This document shows, piece by piece, positions 6,992 through 14,155 of a stretch of 14,155 nt of DNA. The DNA lies in assembly GCA_023411035.1 (NCBI GenBank), contig JAEYPE010000011.1:1-14155 (forward strand), given 5' to 3'. Position 1 is the first letter of the stretch. The number at the start of each line of letters is the position of its first letter. Source of the DNA: Pseudomonadota bacterium. GTDB taxonomy: Bacteria > Pseudomonadota > Alphaproteobacteria > Azospirillales > Azospirillaceae. Position numbers and translations under genes: made by a program. The notes beneath the pieces were generated by a model. It searched no databases. It saw only the letters and a list, made by a program, of their open reading frames with translations, and was not told where the DNA came from.

Positions 6992-7411
6992 TCAGGATAT
7001 GGGCTCAGCCGCGCCGGATTTCCCGGCCCGGCCATCGAGCCATTCACCAAACCACTTGTCCATGACCAGAATATGGCCGCAGAGCCACATCTCGACATAG
7101 CTCTGGAGGAACTGGACCTCCTCCAAATCGTGCTCGTCGGCGTCGGATTGCTTGCGGACGAAGTCGGCGAAGGTGTCGTGCATCGCCTTGTGCTTGACGT
7201 AGTCGGGGTAGCCGACCGCGCGCATCAGCCCTTCCTCGCGGCGGAAGTGATAGGCCGAATAGTCGGCCAGTTCGCGCAGGAAGCGGTTCGCGGACTCGCG
7301 CCTTTCCCCGGCGGCGATGGCCGCGCTGAACTGGTTGAAAAGCTCGAACAGGCGCTGGTGGTCTCCGTCCACAGCGCCCTGTCCGATGGCATAGGCCGCA
7401 TCCCACTCCAT
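6992..7411 (-). CDS. Bacteriohemerythrin (single-domain O2-binding di-iron protein)
   Basis: A 139-residue soluble protein close to the length of single-domain bacterial hemerythrins. All seven iron ligands can be assigned: His18 (in DGDHQRLFELFN), His55 and Glu59 (HFRREE), His74 and His78 (HKAMH), His113 and Asp118 (CGHILVMD). The N-terminal WDAAYAIGQGAVDGDHQ matches the family's usual opening. Such proteins bind O2 reversibly and are proposed to store or deliver oxygen or to sense it; there is no attached chemotaxis or signalling domain here. The ATG at 7411 is preceded by a G-rich GGGG 6 nt upstream. It lies between lysA (90 bp upstream) and the TIGR02302 gene (72 bp downstream), on the same strand, with its own candidate promoter at 7442-7470. 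Its position inside an otherwise biosynthetic/envelope gene row suggests insertion into an older gene order (inference). Confidence 0.92.
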   Translation of the reverse strand: MEWDAAYAIGQGAVDGDHQRLFELFNQFSAAIAAGERRESANRFLRELADYSAYHFRREEGLMRAVGYPDYVKHKAMHDTFADFVRKQSDADEHDLEEVQFLQSYVEMWLCGHILVMDKWFGEWLDGRAGKSGAAEPIS

Positions 7412-7441
7412 GATGTTCCCCGCCCGTTTCTCGAACGGGGG

Positions 7442-7470
7442 ATCATACGCCTTAAGTGTGCCGATGTGCA
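7442..7470 (-). promoter_or_regulatory. Candidate sigma-70-type promoter of the hemerythrin gene
   Basis: Read on the minus strand, a TATGAT box (7447 to 7442, 5 of 6 to consensus) stands 17 nt after TGCACA (7470 to 7465, 4 of 6 to TTGACA). The distance to the hemerythrin ATG at 7411 leaves a leader of about 25 nt. That leader contains a small hairpin (CCCGTT 7423-7428 with AACGGG 7434-7439) just before the ribosome binding site. The -35 box is one arm of the dyad at 7460-7489, so a protein bound there would block this promoter. No experimental support is available here. Confidence 0.5.
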
Positions 7471-7489
7471 GCGGTTATTGCACACCGGC
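7460..7489 (-). terminator. Hairpin after lysA, likely terminator, overlapping the hemerythrin -35 box
   Basis: An 11-bp dyad (arms 7460-7470 and 7479-7489, loop of 8) begins 12 nt past the lysA stop. In the lysA transcript the arms GCCGGUGUGCA and UGCACAUCGGC pair along their full length with one G-U pair, giving a stable stem that fits a terminator, though no U run follows. The inner part TGTGCA-N8-TGCACA is perfectly symmetric in DNA and covers the -35 position of the hemerythrin promoter, so an operator role is an alternative or additional reading. Confidence 0.55.
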
Positions 7490-7501
7490 AGCCTGCGCCC
7501 A

Positions 7502-8767
7502 TCAGTCCCTCAGCCAGTCCGGCACGCGGTCCAGCGCCAGCAGTTCCTCCACCGATACGCGGGGGCGGATGACCGAGAACCGGTCGCCGTTCACCAGCAC
7601 CTCCGGGATCAGGGGGCGGGTGTTGTAGGTGGAGGACATGACCGCGCCGTAGGCCCCCGCCGACAGGATCGCCACCAGCTCGTCCGGCGCCATGGCCGGC
7701 AGCGCGCGCTGGAGCGCGAAGGTGTCGCCGCTCTCGCAGACCGGCCCGACGACGTCGAAGGGCTCCGTGGCAGCGCCGGGAGCGGGTTCGGTCACCGGGA
7801 CGATGCCGTGATAGGCTTCGTACAGGGTGGGGCGGATCAGGTCGTTCATCGCCGCGTCGAGGATGACGAAGCGGCGGTGCAGCCCCTGCTTCACATAGAT
7901 CACCCGCGACACCAGCACGCCCGCGTTGCCGACCAGCGAGCGGCCCGGCTCCAGCGAGATGCGGCAGCCGAGATTGCCGGTGATCGACTTCACCATGGCG
8001 GCGTAATCGGCGATGTCCGGCGGCGCCTCGTGCTTGTAGACGATGCCCAGCCCGCCGCCGAGATCGAGACGGGTGATGTCGTGCCCGTCCTCCCGCAGCG
8101 CATGGAGCAGCGTCGCCACCCGCTCGTAGGCGGCGCGGAAGGGGGCGAGGTCGGTCAACTGCGAGCCGATGTGGACGGCGATGGCCACCGGCTTGATGCC
8201 CGGCAGCTTGGCGGCCTGCGCGTAGACCTCCCGCGCGTGGTCGTAGTCGATGCCGAACTTGTTCTCTTTCTTGCCGGTGGCGATCTTGGCGTGGGTCTTG
8301 GCGTCCACGTCCGGATTCACGCGGAAGGCGATGGGGGCGGTGACGCCCAGGCTGACCGCCACCTCCGACAGGGCCTCCACCTCGGGGATGGATTCCACGT
8401 TGATCTGGTGGATTCCGGCTTCCAGCGCGGCGCGCATCTCCTCGCGCGTCTTGCCGACGCCGGAGAAGATGATCTTGCCCGCCGGGATGCCGCCGGCCAG
8501 CGCCCGCTGCATCTCGCCGCCCGACACCACGTCGGCGCCGGCCCCCAGACGGGCGAAGGCGCGGATGACGGCGAGGTTGGAGTTGGCCTTCACCGCGTAG
8601 CAGACATCGGCGTCCTGCCCCGCGAAAGCCCCGGCATAGGCGCTGTAATGCGCCTCCAGCGCCGCCGTGGAATAGCAGTAGAAGGGCGTGCCGACCGACT
8701 CCGCGATCTTGGACAGCGGGACGGATTCGGCGTGCATCACGCCGTTGCGGTAGGCGAAGGCGCTCAT
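7502..8767 (-). CDS. lysA: Diaminopimelate decarboxylase
   Basis: LysA removes CO2 from meso-diaminopimelate to give L-lysine, the last step of the pathway that also supplies diaminopimelate for peptidoglycan. The 421-residue product is a fold type III PLP enzyme (alanine-racemase-like barrel plus beta domain). Visible are the PLP lysine K60 in CYAVKANSN, HIGSQ at 199-203, the phosphate-binding GGGLG at 237-241, EPGRS at 273-277, and CESGD at 344-348, with the Cys and Glu that complete the active site from the partner subunit. Tyr residues near 373 and 381 (GAYGAVMSSTYN) are also typical. The start ATG at 8767 overlaps the stop of the small lipoprotein gene upstream (ATGA), so translation is likely coupled. 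The frame is open further upstream, but that part overlaps the lipoprotein in another frame and is not family-like. Confidence 0.96.
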   Translation of the reverse strand: MSAFAYRNGVMHAESVPLSKIAESVGTPFYCYSTAALEAHYSAYAGAFAGQDADVCYAVKANSNLAVIRAFARLGAGADVVSGGEMQRALAGGIPAGKIIFSGVGKTREEMRAALEAGIHQINVESIPEVEALSEVAVSLGVTAPIAFRVNPDVDAKTHAKIATGKKENKFGIDYDHAREVYAQAAKLPGIKPVAIAVHIGSQLTDLAPFRAAYERVATLLHALREDGHDITRLDLGGGLGIVYKHEAPPDIADYAAMVKSITGNLGCRISLEPGRSLVGNAGVLVSRVIYVKQGLHRRFVILDAAMNDLIRPTLYEAYHGIVPVTEPAPGAATEPFDVVGPVCESGDTFALQRALPAMAPDELVAILSAGAYGAVMSSTYNTRPLIPEVLVNGDRFSVIRPRVSVEELLALDRVPDWLRD

Positions 8768-8945
8768 GGGAAGCGGACTCCGGAGGACGGCTGACCGGGC
8801 TTCGGATCGGTCTTCGGGTTCGGGTAGTGCTGCGGGAACCGGTCGGCTTCCTTGCCCTGAGGCGGATCGACGAAGCTCGGCTTCTTGCCGCAACCGGCCA
8901 GCGTCAGCGCGACGGCGGCGGTCGCCAGGATCAGCAGGGGGCGCC

Positions 8946-8949
<4 letters not shown>
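8764..8949 (-). CDS. lptM: LptM-like small lipoprotein
   Basis: A 61-residue protein starting at a GTG that overlaps the argH stop (GTGA) and ending in a TGA that overlaps the lysA ATG. Residues 1-19 form a short signal peptide (RRP, then a hydrophobic run) with a lipobox LAGC placing the lipidated Cys at 20, followed by GKKP and a Pro-rich tail. This matches the lipoprotein found next to lysA or dapF in many Proteobacteria; the Escherichia coli member (YifL) was renamed LptM after it was shown to assist maturation of the LPS translocon LptDE. Assigning that role here rests on size, lipobox, the residues just after the Cys and position, because the family is short and variable. It could equally be called an uncharacterised lysA-linked lipoprotein. 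It would be anchored in the outer membrane if sorted normally: no Asp follows the Cys. Confidence 0.8.
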
Positions 8950-10388
<1,439 letters not shown>

Positions 10389-10406
10389 GGCGGACACAAT
10401 ACGGGT

Positions 10407-10413
10407 GGGAGGA
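10407..10413 (+). promoter_or_regulatory. Ribosome binding site that supports the tlpA GTG start
   Basis: GGGAGGA is close to the anti-Shine-Dalgarno complement and lies 8 nt before the GTG at 10422 but 14 nt before the ATG at 10428. It is therefore better placed for the GTG. It lies within the 33 bp that separate tlpA from argH. Confidence 0.6.
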
Positions 10414-10421
10414 CGGGAAGC

Positions 10422-11072
10422 GTGAGTATGCGGACTTTGGCGGCCACCGCAATCTTTTGTGTGACCCTGGGCGGTGCCGGGCTGTGGATGGCGCTGGCCG
10501 GGCCATCGGCCCCTCCCGCCGCCACCGTCACCCTGAACCAGTCCGCCCCCGGCGTGACGGCGGCGGGGCTGGACAAGTTCCGTTACATGGAGCCGCTGAC
10601 GCCGGTGCCGGACCTGGCCTTCCTGGACGGCGAGGGGCGCCGGGTGGATCTGTCGGAGTTCAAGGACCGGCTGATTTTGCTGAACCTGTGGGCGACATGG
10701 TGCGCGCCCTGCGTGAAGGAGATGCCGGCGCTGGACCGGCTCCAGGCGCAGTTGGGCGGGCCGGGCTTCCAGGTGCTGGCCCTATCGGTGGACCGGGGGG
10801 GCAAGGATCAGGTGCAGCCCTTCTACCAGCGGACCGGCGTGAAGAATCTCGCCCTCTACCTCGACCCGTCGAGCGCCTCCATGCAGACGCTCAAGCTGCG
10901 CGGCCTGCCGACCACCCTGCTGGTGGACCAGGAAGGCCGCGAGCTTGGCCGCATCGAGGGGGCCGTGGAATGGGACTCGCCGGAGGTCGTCGCCTTCCTG
11001 CGCAAGCATATGGGCCATGGCGGCGGGCCGGCGCGGGACAGCCGCGGCGGGGTGGTGAAGACCGGCGGTTGA
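10422..11072 (+). CDS. tlpA: TlpA-like membrane-anchored thiol-disulfide oxidoreductase
   Basis: A 216-residue protein with an N-terminal hydrophobic anchor (about 5-27) and a periplasmic thioredoxin fold. The active site W93-C94-A-P-C97 lies in LNLWATWCAPCVKEMPAL, and the cis-proline loop GLPTTLLVD is near 165-173. TlpA proteins act as reductants in the periplasm, for example in cytochrome oxidase copper-site or cytochrome c maturation in Bradyrhizobium; the partner here is not visible. GGGAGGA at 10407-10413 stands 8 nt before the GTG at 10422, which I prefer; an ATG at 10428 is an alternative start two codons in. It is divergent from argH with only 33 bp between the start codons, an arrangement I recall from other alphaproteobacteria. 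It converges with the DUF4142 gene, with 7 bp between stop codons and no terminator between them. Confidence 0.9.
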   Translation: MSMRTLAATAIFCVTLGGAGLWMALAGPSAPPAATVTLNQSAPGVTAAGLDKFRYMEPLTPVPDLAFLDGEGRRVDLSEFKDRLILLNLWATWCAPCVKEMPALDRLQAQLGGPGFQVLALSVDRGGKDQVQPFYQRTGVKNLALYLDPSSASMQTLKLRGLPTTLLVDQEGRELGRIEGAVEWDSPEVVAFLRKHMGHGGGPARDSRGGVVKTGG

Positions 11073-11079
11073 CTCGCCA

Positions 11080-11655
11080 TCACTCCGAAGCCCCCGACGT
11101 GGCCGGCGGTGCCTGGGTCTGCGGCGGGGCCGGGCGGCGCGCCAGTTCGGCCATGATGACGCGCGCCTCCTCGAAATGCTCGTGCAGCATGGGCAGGACG
11201 CCGCGGGCGAAGTCGCCCGTCTCGCCGCCGCGTTCCGCCTGGGTCTCGTACAGCTTGATGGCGCGGGCGTGGGTTTCCTCCTCCGCGGCCATGTAGCGGC
11301 GGTCGAAGGCGCCGTCCGGCGTGTCGCGCAGGCTGGACATGTGGGCGCGGGCGGACAGGTTCAGGTCATGCGGGATGGGGATGCCGTGGCGCAGCGCCAT
11401 GTCGGCCAGCCGGTCGGCCATCAGCCCGTGATCGTCGGCCATGCGGCGGGCGAAGCGGCGGACGGTCTCCGTCTCCGCCCGATCCTGGGCGAGTTTGCCG
11501 AGCGCCTGTTCGGCCATGCCGTCGGCCAGCGCCTCCGCGATGAAATTGCGCTCCTGGCGGGACAGGGCGGGTATGGTTTCCGAATCCGGCGACTGGGCCG
11601 GAGCCGGGCCGCACAGACAGGCCAGAAGCACCGCTGCCAGGAAACCGCGCCGCAT
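11080..11655 (-). CDS. DUF4142 (ferritin-like) secreted protein, probable stress protein
   Basis: The 191-residue product begins with a signal peptide (MRRGF, hydrophobic core, then GPAPA with probable cleavage before Gln21), so it should be periplasmic. The rest is helical and fits DUF4142, a predicted ferritin-like four-helix family. Visible conserved features are RRFARRMADDHGLMADRL (66-83), HGIPIP (90-95), the segment FDRRYMAAEEETHARAIKLYE (117-137), and PMLHEHFEEA (155-164). The tail from about 174 is Pro/Gln/Ala-rich and disordered. No biochemical function is established for the family; genes of this type often belong to the alphaproteobacterial general stress response. This fits the GGAAC-N17-GTT element found 58 nt upstream of the ATG at 11655. 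A purine-rich GGGAAGGGG precedes the start. It converges with tlpA. The upstream neighbour hbd is separated from it by a terminator, so DUF4142 is probably transcribed alone. Confidence 0.85.
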   Translation of the reverse strand: MRRGFLAAVLLACLCGPAPAQSPDSETIPALSRQERNFIAEALADGMAEQALGKLAQDRAETETVRRFARRMADDHGLMADRLADMALRHGIPIPHDLNLSARAHMSSLRDTPDGAFDRRYMAAEEETHARAIKLYETQAERGGETGDFARGVLPMLHEHFEEARVIMAELARRPAPPQTQAPPATSGASE

Positions 11656-11712
11656 CGCCCGTGCCCCTTCCCTTGTTCGGCCCGGCCCGGATACCGGCCC
11701 CCTGCGAGGACG

Positions 11713-11737
11713 AACAGAGCGCAAACGCTGCGGTTCC
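11713..11737 (-). promoter_or_regulatory. Candidate EcfG (general stress sigma factor) promoter for the DUF4142 gene
   Basis: On the minus strand GGAAC (11737 to 11733) is followed after exactly 17 nt by GTT (11715 to 11713). Alphaproteobacterial EcfG/RpoE2/SigT promoters are described as GGAAC followed by 16-17 nt and (C)GTT, equal to GGAAC-N18-19-TT, and this site fits except for T instead of C before GTT. It lies between the hbd terminator and the DUF4142 start, with 58 nt to the ATG, which is the right place and orientation. Chance occurrence cannot be excluded from one site. Confidence 0.6.
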
Positions 11738-11746
11738 GCGAACGGA

Positions 11747-11780
11747 CGAAGCCCGCCCCGGTTTCCCGGAGCGGGCTTCG
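11747..11780 (-). terminator. Hairpin terminator after hbd
   Basis: A perfect 10-bp inverted repeat, CGAAGCCCGC at 11747-11756 and its reverse complement at 11771-11780, has a 14-nt loop that can itself form a small CCGG stem. It lies 28 bp beyond the hbd stop on the strand hbd is read from and before the DUF4142 promoter. The stem is strong and GC-rich; the sequence after it on the minus strand (TCCGTTCG) is only slightly T-rich. Confidence 0.75.
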
Positions 11781-11807
11781 CTTTCCGTTCCTCAGGGAAC
11801 CGCCGCG

Positions 11808-12686
11808 TCAGCGGGTCGGGACCGGCGGATTCTTGGAGTAGTCGTAGAAGCCGCGACCGACCTTGCGGCCGACCCAACCGGCTTCGACATACTTCACCAG
11901 CAGCGGGCAGGGGCGGTACTTGCTGTCGGCCAGCCCCTCGTAGAGGACCTGCATGACCGCCAGACAGGTGTCCAGACCGATGAAGTCCGCCAGTTCCAGC
12001 GGACCCATCGGGTGGTTGGCGCCCAGCTTCAGCGCGGTGTCGATGGCGTGGACGCCGCCCACGCCCTCATAGAGGGTGTAGACCGCCTCGTTGATCATCG
12101 GCAGCAGGATGCGGTTGACGATGAAGGCCGGGAAGTCCTCGGCCACCGCCGCGGTCTTGCCGATGTTCGCCGTCAGCTCGCTGATCGCGGTGAAGGTGGC
12201 TTCGTCCGTCGCGATGCCGCGGATCAGCTCGACGAGCTGCATCACCGGCACCGGGTTCATGAAATGCATGCCCATGAACTTCGACGGGCGGTCGGTCGAG
12301 GCCGCGAGGCGGGTGATCGAGATCGACGAGGTGTTCGTCGCGACCAGCGCCTCGGGCTTCAGGTTCGGGACCAGCTTCTTGAAGATCTCGCGCTTCAGCG
12401 CTTCGTTCTCCGTGGCCGCCTCGACCACCAGATCGGCGTCATGGAACACGGACAGGTCGGTGCCGGTGGAGATCCGGGCGATCGCCGCCGTCTTGTCGGC
12501 CTCCGTCAGTTTCCCCTTCTGAACCTGACGGTCCATGTTCTTGGAGATGGCGGCCACCGACTTCTGCAGGATCTCCGGGCTGATGTCGGAGATGACGACC
12601 TCGTACCCCGCCTGCGCGCAGACGTGGGCGATGCCGCTGCCCATCTGGCCGGCACCGATGATGCCAATCTTCTTGATCGTGGACAT
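11808..12686 (-). CDS. hbd: 3-hydroxybutyryl-CoA dehydrogenase
   Basis: A 292-residue NAD(P)-dependent dehydrogenase interconverting (S)-3-hydroxybutyryl-CoA and acetoacetyl-CoA in short-chain fatty-acid or butyrate-type metabolism. The N-terminal Rossmann fold has GAGQMG at 11-16 and an acidic D34 at the end of the second strand, favouring NAD over NADP. The catalytic residues are S120 (NTSS), H141 (GMHFMNPVP), E153 (VELIRG) and N191 (FIVNRIL). The C-terminal domain HPMGPLELADFIGLD (about 225-239) is intact, and the length matches stand-alone bacterial Hbd without a fused enoyl-CoA hydratase. The ATG at 12686 has AGGAAAG 6 nt upstream. It follows etfA by 58 bp on the same strand, which fits co-expression of the dehydrogenase with the electron carrier of acyl-CoA oxidation. 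A hairpin terminator follows at 11747-11780. Confidence 0.95.
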   Translation of the reverse strand: MSTIKKIGIIGAGQMGSGIAHVCAQAGYEVVISDISPEILQKSVAAISKNMDRQVQKGKLTEADKTAAIARISTGTDLSVFHDADLVVEAATENEALKREIFKKLVPNLKPEALVATNTSSISITRLAASTDRPSKFMGMHFMNPVPVMQLVELIRGIATDEATFTAISELTANIGKTAAVAEDFPAFIVNRILLPMINEAVYTLYEGVGGVHAIDTALKLGANHPMGPLELADFIGLDTCLAVMQVLYEGLADSKYRPCPLLVKYVEAGWVGRKVGRGFYDYSKNPPVPTR

Positions 12687-12744
12687 ATGAGCTTTCCTGC
12701 TTGTCTATGGCCCGCTTGACTTCGGTGGGAAGAGGGCCGACCGG

Positions 12745-13683
12745 TTACGCCTTGTCCAGCTCGGCCGTCAGTTCCGGCACCGCCTTGAACAGGTCGGCGA
12801 CCAGACCATAGTCCGCCACTTGGAAGATGGGCGCTTCCTCGTCCTTGTTGATCGCGACGATGACCTTGCTGTCCTTCATGCCGGCGAGGTGCTGGATGGC
12901 ACCGGAGATGCCGACGGCGATGTACAGTTCGGGCGCCACGATCTTGCCGGTCTGGCCGACCTGATAGTCGTTGGGGACGAAGCCCGCGTCGACCGCCGCG
13001 CGGCTGGCGCCGACCGCCGCGCCGAGCTTGTCGGCCAGCGCTTCGAGGAGCTTGAAGTTGTCGCCCGACTGCATGCCGCGGCCGCCGGACACGACAATCT
13101 TGGCCTGCGTCAGTTCCGGACGCTCCGACTTCGTCAGCTCCTGGCCGACGAACTTGGCGGTGCCGGCGGCGCCCGTCCCGGCGACGTTCTCCACCGTGGC
13201 CGATCCGCCGGTGGCCGCCGCCGCCTCGAAGGCGGTGGTGCGGACCGTGACGACCTTGATCGGGTCGGCGGACTTCACGGTGGCGATGGCGTTGCCGGCG
13301 TAGATGGGCCGCTCGAACGTGTCGGCGGACACCACGCCGGTGATGTCGGAGATGGCGGCGACGTCCAGCAGCGCGGCGACGCGCGGCAGCAGGTTCTTGC
13401 CCTCCGAGGTGGCGGCGGCCAGCACATGGCCGTAGCCCTTGGCGAGCCCGACGACCAGCGGGGAGACGTTCTCCGGCAGCGGGTGGGCGTAGGCCGCGTC
13501 GTCGGCCAGCAGCACCTTGGACACGCCGGCGATCTTGGACGCCGCGTCGGCCACGGCCTGGGCGCCCTGGCCGGCGACCAGCACATGGATGTCGCCGCCG
13601 ATCTTGGCGGCGGCGGTGACCGCGTTCAGCGTGGCGGGCTTCAGCGCGGCGTTGTCGTGTTCGGCAATGACGAGAATGGCCAT
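12745..13683 (-). CDS. etfA: Electron transfer flavoprotein, alpha subunit
   Basis: EtfA is the FAD-carrying subunit of the soluble heterodimer that takes electrons from acyl-CoA and related dehydrogenases and passes them to ETF-quinone oxidoreductase. The 312-residue product has the usual two parts: an N-terminal domain (1-185) and a FAD-binding C-terminal domain. The latter shows SGGRGM at 199-204, SRAAVDAG at 227-234, QVGQTGKIVAPELYIAVGIS at 241-260 followed by GAIQHLAGM, and AINKDEEAPIFQVADYG at 277-293. Residues of the housekeeping (non-bifurcating, non-FixB) type dominate, with no N-terminal ferredoxin domain. The ATG at 13683 lies 1 nt past the etfB stop, so the two subunits are translated from one message. 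hbd follows 58 bp downstream. Confidence 0.97.
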   Translation of the reverse strand: MAILVIAEHDNAALKPATLNAVTAAAKIGGDIHVLVAGQGAQAVADAASKIAGVSKVLLADDAAYAHPLPENVSPLVVGLAKGYGHVLAAATSEGKNLLPRVAALLDVAAISDITGVVSADTFERPIYAGNAIATVKSADPIKVVTVRTTAFEAAAATGGSATVENVAGTGAAGTAKFVGQELTKSERPELTQAKIVVSGGRGMQSGDNFKLLEALADKLGAAVGASRAAVDAGFVPNDYQVGQTGKIVAPELYIAVGISGAIQHLAGMKDSKVIVAINKDEEAPIFQVADYGLVADLFKAVPELTAELDKA

Positions 13684-13684
13684 G

Positions 13685-14155
13685 TCAGATCACCCGCGCT
13701 TCGTTCTTCAGCTTGTCGACCAGGGCGGCGACGTCGGCGACCTTGACGCCGGCCTTGCGCTTGGCCGGCTCGGCCACCTTCAGGGTGGTCAGGCGGGGCG
13801 CCACGTCGACGCCGAGCGCGTCGGGCGCCAGCGTCTCGATGGGCTTCTTCTTCGCCTTCATGATGTTGGGCAGCGAGGCGTAGCGCGGCTCGTTGAGGCG
13901 CAGGTCGGCGGTGACCACCGCCGGCAGCTTCAGCTCCACCGTCTCCAGACCGCCGTCGATCTCGCGCGTCACCGCGACCGAGCCCTCACCGGCCACGACC
14001 TTCGAGGCGAAGGTGCCCTGGCCCCAGCCGAGCAGCGCCGCCAGCATCTGGCCGGTCTGGTTGCAGTCGTCGTCGATCGCCTGCTTGCCGAGGATCACCA
14101 GTCCCGGCGCCTCCTTCTCGACCAGGGCCTTCAGCACCTTGGCGACGGCCAGCGG
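13685..14155 (-). CDS. etfB: Electron transfer flavoprotein, beta subunit (5' end outside the window)
   Basis: The last 156 codons of EtfB, in frame to the very edge of the window; the family is about 249 residues, so roughly 90 N-terminal residues are missing. EtfB binds AMP as a structural cofactor and carries the loop that docks partner dehydrogenases. The nucleotide-binding segment GKQAIDDDCNQTGQML is present, as is the family signature from TREIDGG through LKLPAVVTADLRLNEPRYASL to the KAKKKP recognition-loop motif. In several bacteria and mitochondria, lysines of this motif are methylated. The stop codon is 1 nt before the etfA start. Any promoter of the etfB-etfA-hbd unit lies outside the window. 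Confidence 0.97.
   Translation of the reverse strand, partial: PLAVAKVLKALVEKEAPGLVILGKQAIDDDCNQTGQMLAALLGWGQGTFASKVVAGEGSVAVTREIDGGLETVELKLPAVVTADLRLNEPRYASLPNIMKAKKKPIETLAPDALGVDVAPRLTTLKVAEPAKRKAGVKVADVAALVDKLKNEARVI

Noticed and set aside
7073..8794. Long + strand open frame opposite hemerythrin and lysA
   Set aside because: It spans two well-supported minus-strand genes and their intergenic region and has no domain signal.
11661..12719. Long + strand open frame opposite hbd
   Set aside because: It reads through the hbd terminator and the opposite strand of a gene with all catalytic residues in place; its own product is low-complexity and Arg/His/Asp-rich.
12820..13746. Long + strand open frame opposite etfA
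   Set aside because: Gly/Arg/Asp/Val-rich with no motif, and antisense to a certain gene.

Overview
The window looks like ordinary chromosomal DNA from a high-GC alphaproteobacterium, most likely Azospirillum or a close Rhodospirillales relative. Reasons: the strong G/C bias at third codon positions, an alphaproteobacteria-restricted TIGR02302/DUF4175-type membrane protein, a tlpA / argH-lptM-lysA neighbourhood that I recall from other alphaproteobacteria, and an etfB-etfA-hbd cluster. The genus is inferred from memory of protein style, not from a search. I see no tRNA, rRNA, CRISPR array, insertion sequence or phage gene.

Left part (1-2927, + strand): the last 55 codons of a CheY-like receiver protein; then, in the same frame, a shortened histidine-kinase ATPase domain that lacks its dimerisation part and about 25 residues of its ATP-binding core, probably a decaying gene; then a two-gene unit of an ExoD-family membrane protein and a CNNM/CBS/CorC_HlyC transporter-like protein, coupled by an ATGA overlap. 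A perfect 12-bp inverted repeat at 2953-2989 separates this block from the next one, which runs the other way.

Middle part (3019-10388, - strand, transcribed right to left): argH, a small lptM-like lipoprotein and lysA form a tight unit with 4-base start/stop overlaps (GTGA, ATGA). It ends in a hairpin that overlaps a candidate promoter for a canonical bacteriohemerythrin gene. Then come an 869-residue TIGR02302-family protein with a Gln/Met-rich tail, and rodA, the cell-wall glycosyltransferase. tlpA, for a membrane-tethered thioredoxin-like protein, starts on the + strand only 33 bp from argH.

Right part (11080-14155, - strand): etfB (cut by the window edge), etfA and hbd form an electron-transfer/short-chain acyl-CoA unit that ends in a hairpin terminator at 11747-11780. 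Directly after it lies a GGAAC-N17-GTT sequence that fits the EcfG general-stress sigma factor consensus. It stands 58 nt before a secreted DUF4142 (ferritin-like) gene, which suggests stress control of that gene.

No clearly new multi-gene system is visible. The best leads are the EcfG-type promoter, the lysA/hemerythrin junction, the decayed kinase, and the lipoprotein embedded between two amino-acid biosynthesis genes.
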